This document shows, in pieces, positions 37,386 to 47,739 of a DNA stretch of 64,000 nt (position 1 is the stretch's first letter; every line of letters starts with the position of its first letter). Position numbers and translations under genes: made by a program. Origin of the DNA: Lottia gigantea (lineage: Eukaryota; Mollusca; Gastropoda; Lottiidae); the NCBI RefSeq assembly GCF_000327385.1, contig NW_008710662.1, positions 3,233,731 through 3,297,730 on the forward strand, given 5' to 3'. The notes below the pieces were generated by a model that was given only the letters and a program-made list of their open reading frames with translations, ran no database searches and had not been told where the DNA came from.

Positions 37386-37562
37386 CTACTATCAGGATTC
37401 TAATTTAGGGATTGCCAGATGAAATATTAACAATTTTTGTTATCGAAATCATCTTCAGCCAAATCTAGGTTTAGCTACGTCGAAATCATCGAGCGAGCTC
37501 TTTCCTCAACAAATCAAGTTCACTTTATAAGCACACTCAAGGTTTGAGAAAAAAAAATCATT

Positions 37563-38284
37563 TTTCATACGCTCACATGATTGGGGGGCGTATATTGCCG
37601 TCACCCATGTCCGCCCGTCGCTTCGTCTGTCGACAATTGCTTGTAATAAAGGATAAAGCCTATCGAAAATCAGAAAAATCGAAAAATATTTAGTAGAAGA
37701 TACTGCCCCTGTTCTTGAGAACGCGTTCAATTTTAGCTTGTGAACTCTCTAGAAGGCACAATTCTTGACGAATTTTGGCGTAAGTGTTCGTTATCACCCA
37801 AGGATGAAAACTAGCGAAAATCAGAAAAATCGAAAAATATTTAGTATCAGTTATTGCCAAAGTTCTCGAGAACGTGTTAAATTTTTAGCTCTTAAACATT
37901 CTAGAAGGCTCAATTTTTGACTAAACTGTGAAATTGTTTATTATCACCCATGGATGAACCGAATCGAAATATGTTTCATAGGAGTTCTTGAAAAACCCTT
38001 TTAAATTTTAGCTCTTGAACACTAAAAGGCGTGAATCTTGCCGGATTTTGACAAAACTTAGTTATGCGCTGAAGATTGAATATTTGCCTTCTGGGGCTTT
38101 CACGAGCTGAAAATTGAACATGTTTTCAAGAACAAGGGCAATAACTCATACTCAATATTATTCAGTATCGCCCTAAAGAGTTCAAAAGAAGTGTATTTCA
38201 TACTGGTGATTGTTACTGTACTGCTAAATATTTTTATTCAAAATCAAAGCTGCAAGTTGGCGGATATTACCTGGCAAGCTATCT
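37563..38284 (-). mobile_element. Pearl/Helentron-like element, copy B (inverted)
   Basis: Minus-oriented. Its left end (at 38284) reads ATAGCTTGCCAGG, TAATATCCGCCAACTTGCAG, and the next 100 bp is nearly identical to copy A. The right end (at 37563) reads CGCCCCCCAATCATGTGAGC, then GTATGAAAAA, again a hairpin-like end. Inside are about three tandem units with GAAAAATATTTAGTA and TTCTAGAAGGC words, fewer than in copy A. Confidence 0.75.
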
Positions 38285-38289
38285 TGAAA

Positions 38290-40560
38290 ACTCAAACCAT
38301 ATTGGTATTTAATTTTAAAAAAATCAAATCTTCCTGGAATACGATGGTACTTCAGATTTATTTGTTTTTGTTACATTACCTCTTGAAAAAGGACATAAAA
38401 TGTAAGCCTTAGATTGGCCAATAAAGTAAATATTCATCTGTAGACTTACCTAGTGTTATAACTATCGAATATAATCCCTGCAATAAGAAATAATTTATTA
38501 AACTTAGTAGGCCTATCTGTAATTATTACTAAACGCTTATAATAATTAACTGTAGTTTTATAATTACTTAGTTTTAAAGATGTATCGAAATATAGAGAGG
38601 GTATGTATGTTCCATAATTTAGGGGTAAGTACACTGATGAATATAGACATATTTACGCATAGTTTATTATGCTTGAATATTTTGGTCAAATTAATATTTT
38701 CAATATCCATTACATAATACTTCTAGCTACTAGCTGTAGAATCGAAAGCCATTTTTTTTACCGCACTAGGACGCCACTTCTCTTCCGCATCACTGCGACT
38801 ATGTCGGCATTACTTTTGAGGATTCCACATAGCAAAATATTATCTTTTTGCAATATGCAGGGATCCTAGACGAACTGGGTGCATTTTACAATGAAATTAA
38901 AATAAATTCTAAGACGATACTCATTTTATAGAACAAGAGACAAACTAAATTCAAAATTTGTCTTGTGGAGGGGAAATAATATAAATTTCTTCCTTGGCTT
39001 AAAAAAAAATGATTCAATGAGCCTAGTATAGTAAGACGCTGTTACTATATCTCATGAAAATTGTCATTGTTAAGATATCTCCTGAAAGTGGACAAAATAT
39101 CTCCCGAAAACGGACAAGATACCTCATGTAAAATCACCAACATAAAAAAAGATATCAAGATAAATATTTCACAACTGAGACAAATGTTTGCTTCTAAACC
39201 ATGTGCGAGGCTGTGTCAAAGTATTGCTAATAATAAATTATGTGCCTTGTGCGTAGTCAGGGCCGAGATATCTTCGCAAGGTGTTGTTTTGTATTCTGAA
39301 GATTGATAATACCAATCTAATATTGATTTAAAGGGTATGAAAATCACAGAGGGAAGTGTAAATAACTATTAATTATCAAGTAGCCAAGTGGAAAGACTTC
39401 CGAAATGAGCAATTTATAATTTGATATACTGCTGGTAGTACTTGAGTAGCGTTTCTTATATAGCATTATGTGCGTTTGCAAGCCAGCTTTGTACGATCAA
39501 AGACTTTTGGCCATATGGTTTTTCTGTACTAACTTAACGATATCCTATTTCCTAAGGACCTTCGACATCAAACAAATTATCTTTACAGTGAATTTCCTAA
39601 AGTTACAACTCTTTTGAAATAATACAATTATAACTGATATTATTACAACCATAGGAAGCCGGAACGGGGTCTTTCGGTATCTTGAAATCGATCTATTTTG
39701 GTCCGAAGAACTATAGAACAGATACTGTAACCGGTTTAAAAGCAAAGGTAATGTTCATGTATCTTCAGAGCTGCAAAATTGTAATATACTACTTTTGATT
39801 GATGTTGCCATGTTTTCTGTCGTTTTTCAGAAACTTTCAGATACCATGTAACCTAGAAAAATCTTAATGACAGTAAAAACTGATGACCATCGACGCTACA
39901 GAACTGGTGTAATTCGCCGTTTTGAAGCTAGAAAATTGAGAAAATGAAGAAAGTGTTGTCTATTATATACAGTAAAGATGATAATAGAACCGTTAGTAAA
40001 ATGATGAGACCAGTTGAGTTACAAGGTAATGTTCCAATACGAACTGACCTTTTCCTATAACAAGCACGGTAATATTGTTACTGTCAACAGAGAAAAGGGA
40101 TAAATCTATCGTGTTCAAGATTCAAGTGCCATCTTCAATAGACTACTAAATTAGCAGCCAACATTATCTTAAAGGGATGCTACTCCCGAGATGGGGCAAT
40201 TATTATCGAATTTGTTTTACTGATGATTTGGAAGTCTATTGATTTAATTTTCTTTACTCCTTCAAACCTCAAAAACACTAAAATTTGCCCTGTTTGAGAC
40301 TATAGTTTTCGTCACTTTCTAATTATACTTTGTTGGTATATATGGTGAGATATTAGAAAATCTCGATGTAACCATTATAATGGCACTTAAATTTGACTTT
40401 GAGATAGGCTTGAAACAATAGAGGAAAAGTTCAGATTCAAAGAGACTTATAATATTTAAAAAGATAGCCATTCAAAGAGTGAAATATGCCTCCATGGCAG
40501 CTCGGCGATAAACTCTTTGCCTCCCATCATCTCTGAAAAAACAGAATCGACTTTTATTAC
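38290..40560. other. No gene recognised apart from the short repeat at 39.07 kb
   Basis: AT-rich. At 40172 TTAAAGGGATGCTACTCC resembles the end of a TTAA-targeting DNA transposon, but no partner end was found. The 39061-39306 frame (plus) is the longest open frame. Confidence 0.4.
39072..39128. repeat. 22-bp tandem repeat, about 2.6 copies
   Basis: AAGATATCTCCTGAAAGTGG plus AC is followed by a second, slightly changed copy and a partial third. It lies inside an 81-codon plus-strand open frame (39061-39306) that has no splice or domain support. Confidence 0.6.
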
Positions 40561-40565
40561 TGAAA

Positions 40566-40880
40566 TCTAACCTCAACCAGTCTGGCCGTTATCATCGTCG
40601 TACAATAATCTGTATCGCCTTTAAGCAAGCACTGATTCCTTGACTTCGGAGTCGCCTGGACACGATTAACCCTGTGACCTAGCGCATCAGCTTACTGATG
40701 ACGACAGACGACCACCGTCGGAAAAAATTTCCAGCAATGCAAGATACGCAAATACAGGTCATCACGCGGTATGGTCATCCCGTTCTAGGCCTTTCTGTCC
40801 TGTCTGCTTGAAACGTTTGTTACGATTACACCCGAAGGTTCTTGCGATGAGTACCATTCCAAGAGCTTGCTCACGTTGTT
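40566..40880 (-). pseudogene. Tc1/mariner-like transposase relic (N-terminal region)
   Basis: Minus-strand pieces in different frames spell REQALGMVLIARTFGCNRNK and RFKQTGQ (HTH region of Tc1 transposases), then GMTIPRDDLYLRILHCW (the linker usually reading TTPRDDRYLRIL) and ADALGHRVNRV (second HTH). The order matches Tc1-like transposases of aquatic invertebrates. At least two frame changes and an in-frame stop separate the pieces, and the HTH is shortened. The catalytic DDE half is missing. It is more GC-rich than its surroundings. A dead DNA transposon fragment. Confidence 0.75.
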
Positions 40881-40953
40881 GCTGTCAGTTATTGCATTCT
40901 TCTTGTGTTTTTTTATCGTTGTGTACGTCTGACATGATATTCTCCTTCTAAAC

Positions 40954-41410
40954 GCCTACACATTAATGGGGGCGTATATAGCCGTCGTCCCTGCCTGTCT
41001 GCATGTCCACAATTGTTGTGGACACAATAGAGATCTGGTTTCCTGATGGATATTGATAAATTTTGGTGTCAATGCTTGATATCACATAAGAATAAACCCT
41101 ATTGAAAATCAAATCGAAAAATATTTGATATGAATACTTGCCCTTGTTCTTGCAAACGCATTCAATTTTTAACTTGTGAAAGGTCTAGAAGGCACAATTC
41201 TTAGACGATATGTTGTGAAATTGTTACTTATTTCCAAATGATGTACCAACAAACCCTAAAATGTATTTAATATGAGTTACTGCCTTGTTCTTGAAATCAC
41301 ATTTAAGGCGCAATTCTCTACAGATTTTTGAGAAACTTGGTTGAATCACTAAAATCGAAATTTTTTTTAGGGTTATTGCCCATGTTCAATCTTTAGCTTG
41401 TAAAACTCCA
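40954..41410 (-). mobile_element. Pearl/Helentron-like element, copy C (partial, inverted)
   Basis: The right end of the family at 40954 (minus: GGCTATATACGCCCCCATTA, then ATGTGTAGGCGTTTAG) is followed by degenerate core units carrying GAAAATCAAATCGAAAAATA, CTAGAAGGCACAATTCTTAG and TTGTTCTTGAAA words. The left end is missing beyond about 41410. Confidence 0.6.
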
Positions 41411-42467
41411 GAAGACAAAAAAAGGTCTTGAACCGTAAATGTTTTTCTCAAAATATTTCATTTATTGATAGCTCTTGCCATTACGATGGTGGTCGTATTA
41501 CGATGGGCCATCGCTTTTTTTATTATAACACCACACTGAGCAGTGTTCTGGTATATCATTACGAAAATACGTGCCATATAATGCACATACAGACCAAAAA
41601 TGTAAAAATCATGAGACGGTTGATTCAATTTGTCATTGATGTGTCAAATCAAAGTCAGAAAAAAAAGTCTCTGGAAAAGGACAGTGCCCATCTTTGTACA
41701 AACCAACACTACGGACCAAAAAATAGAAAAGAATCTCCGTGGGCGTAAATATTGAAGGAATGAGCCTTTCAAGGATGGTCGAAATATTAAGTAAAATTTA
41801 ATGTCAAATATGGCCAGTGAGATAGAGACTATCATGAATTAATTTAGATTAATCTTCTGGCGTTAGTCGTACTCGAAACTGGTAATGTGTTTGACACAAT
41901 TGGAATATGCAAGAGAAATTAGGAAAATCAGTTTAGGATCAAATTCATATTCCATGCATTGATTGCATATATTATATCGTTCTTACTTGATGAATGGTTT
42001 TGATAATAGGTCCGTTGATTTTGATATTCAATTTCACGAAATTTAGAATCAGGGTAACCACTTAACTGCATTTGGAAAGTATTGGTTTGGAAAAAATACG
42101 ATATGAGATGATTAAATTACTTCAAATTATTCTCCAACGAACAACTAAAATGTTAATTTGATCAAAAGTCAACATTCCACTTGAGAATTTCTATGACTGA
42201 GAAAGGAAGAAGCGGAAATAATATCTGTGGCGAAGTCGTAATTGATTTAAACTTACTTGTCCCACTATATACTCCCATCTCAAGTTGTTGATACTCAAAA
42301 TCTCGTTATTGATTTTATATAATTTGACTTTAAAGGACCTTGAAGATTCTTATGGCACTATGGATGTAGATAGTTAAGCGCCAACTCTTCGAAGGTTTAA
42401 ACATTTGTTGTTAAACTACATACTCTGTACAATACTATTTAATTATGTTCCAGTTACATGTCCATAC

Positions 42468-42666
42468 CAGTGGTGTATTTAGGGGGTGTGCCCAGGCCAG
42501 TAAAAGTTAAGCCCTCTAAATGTTCAAAATTCATCTCGGGCCATCTGATTTTCGGTGGCTCCTAGCCGACCCCATTCCCCCGGCCTCATTCACTTTCCGC
42601 CCTCGCCTCGGAGAGACACCTCCAATTTATAGCCCTCCACTCAGGAATTTTCTAGATACGCCCCTG
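42468..42666. mobile_element. hAT-type MITE, 199 bp
   Basis: Inverted ends CAGTGGTGTATTTAG and (inward from the right) CAGGGGCGTATCTAG fit the hAT pattern CAGNGGCGTA. Flanking 8-bp sequences GTCCATAC and ATCCATAG agree at 6 of 8 positions, consistent with an aged hAT target duplication. The interior is GC-rich and noncoding. Confidence 0.8.
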
Positions 42667-43052
42667 ATCCATAGCGTTTGAAATCACGGACTGTCGACTG
42701 AAATTTTTTTAATCCAAATTGACTCTTCTTTTTTCAGCGGGAACTTACATACGGGCAATGAGGTTGGTGATCATACCAATTAGACAATTATTCGCGTAAA
42801 GCTTCATTTACCTCGGATGTAAAGTGTTGATTTTCGGGCAAGTTTCTTAACATGCGGTATGATGCCACTGGTTTGTCCTCTAATTATAGTATAGTCCACA
42901 GGTTTGTACTCTTTGGGATAATTGTACCACCCACTGGTGGTAGATTGTGACTTTCGGTTCTATAATTAGCATTTTAAATCCCTAGTGATCAGCCTCAATG
43001 GTGTTTGAACTAGCAGAACTACGTGGCCATCAAGACATGATATCGTCAAACA

Positions 43053-43106
43053 ATGGCTGCCATAAATTACCGTGCTGTGTTGCAGAGAGTTAGCACAGCA
43101 TTCAAG
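43053..43106 (+). CDS. First coding exon of an unidentified plus-strand gene
   Basis: ATG in good context (AAACAATGG) opens MAAINYRAVLQRVSTAFK and ends exactly at a full consensus donor, AAG|GTAAGT, in phase 0. The basic, Ser/Ala/Arg-containing start without acidic residues would suit a mitochondrial targeting sequence (inference). A strong acceptor CTCTTCTTTTTTCAG ends at 42738, so the exon may extend upstream as 5'UTR to there. Downstream, the best-fitting acceptor is at 43941. The protein family is not recognised. Confidence 0.5.
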
Positions 43107-43943
43107 GTAAGTTAGTTTGGCTCATACCACAGTGTGAAAAATCATTTTTTTACAGTTGAGAAAATTTAATTGTTATTCAAGTTTTAATATCGTTATGGCT
43201 GATTAACTTCGTACAATTTGACGCTCTTGTCCTACATGTTCAACATATGTTTTGATAAATTTCGTGGTAAATAATATGAAATAAATGTTATCTGAACCAA
43301 ATTTATGCGACATTTCCAGGTAATCTTATTATAGAAAAGAGTTTTCTTCGTGTTCAATGAACGACCTTTTCAATCAAAGAACACAAGTTAATTTTCAGAT
43401 GAAACTTCCCTGGTCCAATTTGTTAGAAACCAAGGTCTCATGTGAGACAGGCTGCAATATAAGTTGTAAGAGTAGACACTTTTCTGGCAAAATTTCCCCT
43501 GACAGTCCCGTTTTCCCAATCTGAAGCCGAAGAGTGGGACGTTAAACTAATTTTATTTCTTAAGCCGAACTAAAATTAACTTTAACTTCGTTCTTTTCTC
43601 AAATTTTAAAACCAGTTGACGCGACAGCAAACCCCCAAGGAATGTGATAATATTGAATTTATCGAATTGTCTATTAAGGCTAATCAATATTCGGTATAAT
43701 TTAAGTTGTTAGCAGTGCCAAGATGTTTACCACCTGCTTTGTAGAATCTATAAAACCTCAGTCAATTTCCTCTCGCGACATTTTAATTTTGGGTCAATTC
43801 AGATTCGTGATATCTTGTTTTTGTGTCTATTGTTCATATTAAGCCTTTCTTTTTTCATTTGTGTCAACCAATGTTCACTCCAACTAAAACAAAACGACAC
43901 ACCTTACTTGTTCATGTTCGTGAACATGATTTATTGATGACAG

Positions 43944-44105
43944 GGTGTAGAACCACGAAGAACTACATTGGATGTGTATCCGACAGTTCAACCTCCAATT
44001 TTAGCGCTAAAGATTCATTGGTGTACTATTGATAGTACACAGTTCATATTAGTCCTCCTGTCAATTGCAATTATTTCAAAATTTCATATCCACACTATAC
44101 ATTAA
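43944..44105 (+). CDS. Candidate second exon of the 43053 gene
   Basis: An acceptor (TTTATTGATGACAG) opens a phase-0 frame, compatible with the donor at 43106, that runs 53 codons to TAA: GVEPRRTTLDVYPTVQPPIL, ALKIHWCTIDSTQ, then a hydrophobic FILVLLSIAIIS and a short His-rich tail. Joined to exon 1 it gives 71 residues with one possible C-terminal membrane segment; the intron would be 837 bp. Alternatively the exon stops at CATTG|GTGTAC and a later exon takes over, for example after the strong acceptor at 45701. The acceptor tract is weak, so this link is tentative. Confidence 0.35.
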   Translation, partial: GVEPRRTTLDVYPTVQPPILALKIHWCTIDSTQFILVLLSIAIISKFHIHTIH

Positions 44106-44509
44106 TTGGTGTACATTTGTATAAGGCTAAAGGAAACCTAAATACTATTCTTACAAAACTAAATGTGTTTGCAACTCTTCGCAATATCAAAATGTTAAAG
44201 AGAAACATATACATAATATTTGATCCGAAATGTGCTCATTTGGGCATGAAACGAGTCGGACATAGTTAAGTACTAATGTATATTTGATATAGATTGATAT
44301 CAATGAATAATTTAACGTAATGAATAATTGAACATACTTGATTCATAAGTAATTATAATTATTACATGCTTCAGAAGCATTCGAAATAACTACACGATTT
44401 GTAACTTATCCCTCATTTTGTTCATAATCTCCAAAGCAGTTTAATATAGCATATTGCGAGTGCAAGAAGATAGAAGCAATTGGAATAGCAGACATTTCGC
44501 CATACGTAT

Positions 44510-45062
44510 GTATTCAACATAAGCATGAATGACACTTTGGAAGGCCAAGCTAATGAACGTATTTCACTGTAATGTAACGCATACGCATTTTTTCACTGCA
44601 ATGTAAGCATAATATGCAAGGTCAAGCATGCGCATATATTTAACTGTAAGGTCAAGCATACGCGTACTAAATTCTAAAGTAAAGAATACGCATGCACTTC
44701 ACTGTAATGTCAAACATACGCATGTATTTGACTGTAATTTAAGCATATTTCACGACATAATATCAAGCATACATATGTAATTAAATGTAAGGTCAACCAT
44801 ACGCATGTATTTTACTTTAATGTCAAACACACGCATGTAATTCAATGAAGACCAAGCATCCGCATGTACTTCACTGTAATGTAAGCATATTTCACTGCAT
44901 AATATCAAGCATGCGCATGTAATTCATTTTAACATCAAGGATACGCATGTAATTCACTTTAATGACAAACATACGCATGTAATTCAATGTAAGGACAAGC
45001 ATACGCATGTATTTCACTGTAATGTCGAGCATATGCATGTAATTCACTGAAAGGTAAAGCAA
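44510..45062. repeat. Second minisatellite, 30-bp units
   Basis: About 18 degenerate units pair CAAGCATACGCATG with TAATTCACTGTAATGT. Conservation is highest at the right end (44900-45060). The unit is a multiple of three and gives a repeated NYMRMLDITV reading on the minus strand, which I regard as a by-product rather than a gene. The unit is unrelated in sequence to the 18.7-kb array. Confidence 0.9.
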
Positions 45063-45701
45063 CAGAGCAGCTAAGTTTAAACGATTTCCACTCCTCAACA
45101 TGAACTTTGATTTGTTCTCATAAATGTTAAGAACATGCCAGCAGCACAAAGAAGCCTTATCTAGTTACGACAGATTGGATAGACAAGATCTTACTCTCGG
45201 TATTACATTTATATGCATGTAAGGGGCATCGGCTACTCGTGATTGTTGACATTGGATTGGCATTAAATACCAAACATACAACCGCATTCCCCCGAGTTAA
45301 ATAGTGTGCGAAATTGGAGTACTATGTCACCAACCCAATCATTCCTCAAAATTTCATAGAGACTTGCCTTGAAAAATCTGAAAATTTGGTTACGAGAGAA
45401 AAAAAAAATTGGTGCAAATGGGCAATAGTGGTTTAATAACATCCAATTATCACCAACTTGAAATTGATCATTACAGTTTGAAATATACATATTTTATTAC
45501 CATAACCTAGGATGTCACGAATTCATTTTTACAACACAAACAAAAATAGCACAGAATAAACTCTAATGTTCCACTGTGTACATATTCTACACAATTCACG
45601 ACCCATGACTCAATGAATATTCATGATATAAATTATTACTTAATTGTTTGTAACATTTTTACAGTGTGTCTGTAGCTCTTATAATTTATTTTATTTTTCA
45701 G

Positions 45702-45900
45702 TAACAAACAGAACAGATGCTGTGACAGACTTAATGGTTTTTCAGAACAGGATCACCGGTGCGATGTTTTTCGAAATTTTGTTTGACTTGTAAGCGTCCT
45801 GGTATGGACTTGACGAGACACTTTTAATATCTGATTTGAAAGTGTTGAGGCGGTATTGTGCTTTCATTCGAGATAAAATAAATAATAGATTTCTGATTTG
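45702..45900 (+). other. Possible 3'-terminal exon with poly(A) signal
   Basis: A strong acceptor (TTTATTTTATTTTTCAG, ending 45701) is followed by about 175 bp of locally less AT-rich sequence and then an AATAAA at about 45876 (GATAAAATAAATAATAG). In phase 0 the first codon is TAA; in phase 2 a 27-codon frame (NKQNRCCDRLNGFSEQDHRC...) precedes a stop. It could end the 43053 gene or belong to a noncoding transcript. Confidence 0.3.
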
Positions 45901-45904
45901 ACGA

Positions 45905-46557
45905 TACGTTCTTAGCAATAATTAATGTCAACAGTAACATGACAACATACCTACTGCGAACGTTCTGTTATCAATATGGTAACATTGTTAATCTCTTAAT
46001 TCAAAATATCAACATCATAAAAAGATCATTTGGTGATAAAACAGCGAATCACGATACGGTGTCACTTTTTCAGCACGTTTTAATATTATTTTACAACAAA
46101 ATGCATATTTCAGATTTACATAATATCTCACTGGCTCTTTAATTGCTTAAATCGATGGATTTCAGTTGCATGCGAACAGATTTTAGTAAACTAAGAAATG
46201 GACTGAGAATATTAGGACCATAACACATTCTTGAACTGATCGGCGAAGCTAGTATTGAGATTAACACTTTCTGCATCTAAAGCGAAGTAAATACAGAACC
46301 AATTTGCTGGCTATTAAAGTTATTAGAGCCTCATGCAGTGACAACGATCGAATGAGCAATTACGCATTTTATAATACGAAATTTTTCATTGTCACATATA
46401 CGTATTTTGATCAATAACTGCAACATATAAATTAATTTTCATTGTATTTTATCGTACATTGGATATTCGTTGACATATCTCCAACTCGTTGCCTGACTCG
46501 AACTACTGGCCATTCATAAGAAACATATGCATACATAACAGATCTTTCGTGATAATA
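45905..46557. other. Spacer 3' of the GPCR
   Basis: AT-rich. No AATAAA is evident on the minus strand within about 300 bp of the receptor stop; ATAAAATAC-type variants occur near 46450. The receptor 3'UTR probably extends into this stretch. Confidence 0.4.
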
Positions 46558-47655
46558 TCAAACGTTATTTTCATTGTTAAGTTTACCAGGAACAGTCGTA
46601 TTCTTGGTTTTTTCATCCACAATTCGAGTGCTAGCTCTTTCATATGTATTCTTCCTAATTTGAGGACTAAAACAACACAAAACTTTTCTAAAACTTCTTC
46701 GAAAGTTTTCAGATAAAAAGGCATATAATATTGGATTGACGCAACTGTTCATGTAAGCTAAGCAGTTAGATGCCATTTGTAGTCCTATATAGAAAATATC
46801 GGTTGGATATGTTCCGAATTTTTGAATAACGAGTATAACTTGTATAGGTAACCAACAAACTGCAAACAGAACAACAACAATGATAACCATACGCGTAACT
46901 CGTTTCTTGGCGCGGACGCTTTCCGCTGACTGATTGCCGCCGGGTACTATGCCATAGAGTAATCTTTTCAACATCAAACCATACATAACGCAGACAGCTC
47001 CTAATGGTAAAATGTATCCAAACGCAAAGAAGACCCCATAAAACATTCGTCCAACGTTTGCATTTTTAAGTTCTTCAACGTTTAAACAAGCCGATCTCTT
47101 TTCATTAAAATGTTCATAAGGATATTCTTCATACATCAATAATAATGGTATGTTACATACTGATATTACCACCCAGGTTAAAATAACAGCAATAGATGTA
47201 TTGCGTTCCGTGCGGTATCTCATTGAACGTATAGCATGTACCACAGCTAAGTATCTGTCCAGAGACATCAGCACTAAGGTATATACACTAGCGTACGCGC
47301 ATACGTTAATCATGTACTGTACAACTTTGCACCAAATATTACCAAACGGCCAAAACGGAATGGCATATCCAGAAGCAGTAAATGGTACACAGAAAACTAT
47401 AAAAAATAGATCTGCTATGGCGAGATTCAGAATTAAGATATTGGTCGTATTTCGCATGTGTTTATCACCAATCACTACTAGAATCACCACTATGTTTCCC
47501 ACTAAGCCCAACAAAAATATCACACCGAATATAGTAGGAACAGTTACTCGAACAATAAACTCGAACTGAAGAATCCTTTCGTCCGATTCTGTCATGTTCC
47601 GAACACATGACGTTCCACCACAACTCCCCGATGTGAATGTCGTGCTATTATTCAT
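46558..47655 (-). CDS. AstA-R: Allatostatin-A/buccalin-type neuropeptide receptor (class A GPCR)
   Basis: A 365-residue, uninterrupted seven-transmembrane receptor. Seen in the translation: N-glycosylation sequons near residues 2-5 and 20-22; TM1 about 35-61 with GN at 53-54; TM2 LNLAIAD ending at D82; WPFG at 102-105, followed by C109, which can pair with C190 in loop 2; the DRY motif at 133-135; P217 in TM5; CWLP at 267-270; NPILY at 307-311; then an amphipathic helix 8 and a CC pair at 327-328 suited to palmitoylation. The motifs MRNTTNILILNLAIADL, FCVPFTA, KRVTRM and NPILYAFLSENFR match insect allatostatin-A receptors closely. The galanin receptor is the vertebrate relative, and mollusc buccalins are expected ligands. 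It should sit in the plasma membrane, probably Gi/o coupled (family inference). The start is firm, because an in-frame TGA lies four codons upstream. No intron interrupts the CDS. The galanin/kisspeptin receptor branch is the main alternative identity. Confidence 0.95.
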   Translation of the reverse strand: MNNSTTFTSGSCGGTSCVRNMTESDERILQFEFIVRVTVPTIFGVIFLLGLVGNIVVILVVIGDKHMRNTTNILILNLAIADLFFIVFCVPFTASGYAIPFWPFGNIWCKVVQYMINVCAYASVYTLVLMSLDRYLAVVHAIRSMRYRTERNTSIAVILTWVVISVCNIPLLLMYEEYPYEHFNEKRSACLNVEELKNANVGRMFYGVFFAFGYILPLGAVCVMYGLMLKRLLYGIVPGGNQSAESVRAKKRVTRMVIIVVVLFAVCWLPIQVILVIQKFGTYPTDIFYIGLQMASNCLAYMNSCVNPILYAFLSENFRRSFRKVLCCFSPQIRKNTYERASTRIVDEKTKNTTVPGKLNNENNV

Positions 47656-47737
47656 TTTTGGAGTTCAATTCTTGAGATATACGAACTTCCTCAGTGCTTC
47701 AAGTCTTTGGTCCACCGATTCGCATACAAACTTCTTT
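47656..47737 (-). promoter_or_regulatory. 5'UTR of the GPCR with probable splice acceptor at its upstream edge
   Basis: On the minus strand the receptor ATG is preceded by 82 bases reaching back to a TTTATATTTTCAG acceptor (AG at 47738-47739 in window coordinates). This suggests that a separate 5'UTR exon, and so the promoter, lies further right beyond 47.75 kb. I could not pick a convincing donor there. A 5'UTR intron with an intronless coding exon is common in invertebrate peptide GPCR genes. Confidence 0.5.
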
Positions 47738-47739
47738 CT

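Noticed and set aside
39061-39306. 81-codon plus-strand frame
   Set aside because: Begins inside a 22-bp tandem repeat, with no splice sites or recognisable domain.
40172-40200. TTAA-flanked transposon end (TTAAAGGGATGCTACTCC)
   Set aside because: No inverted partner end found in the following kilobases.
43521-43561. SINE tail suggested by GAGTGGGACGTTAAAC
   Set aside because: Only a short word matches; no head or body precedes it.
44892-45149. Minus-strand frame repeating NYMRMLDITV
   Set aside because: Same arithmetic by-product of a 30-bp minisatellite.
47150-47569. 139-codon plus-strand open frame
   Set aside because: Antisense shadow of the GPCR coding sequence.
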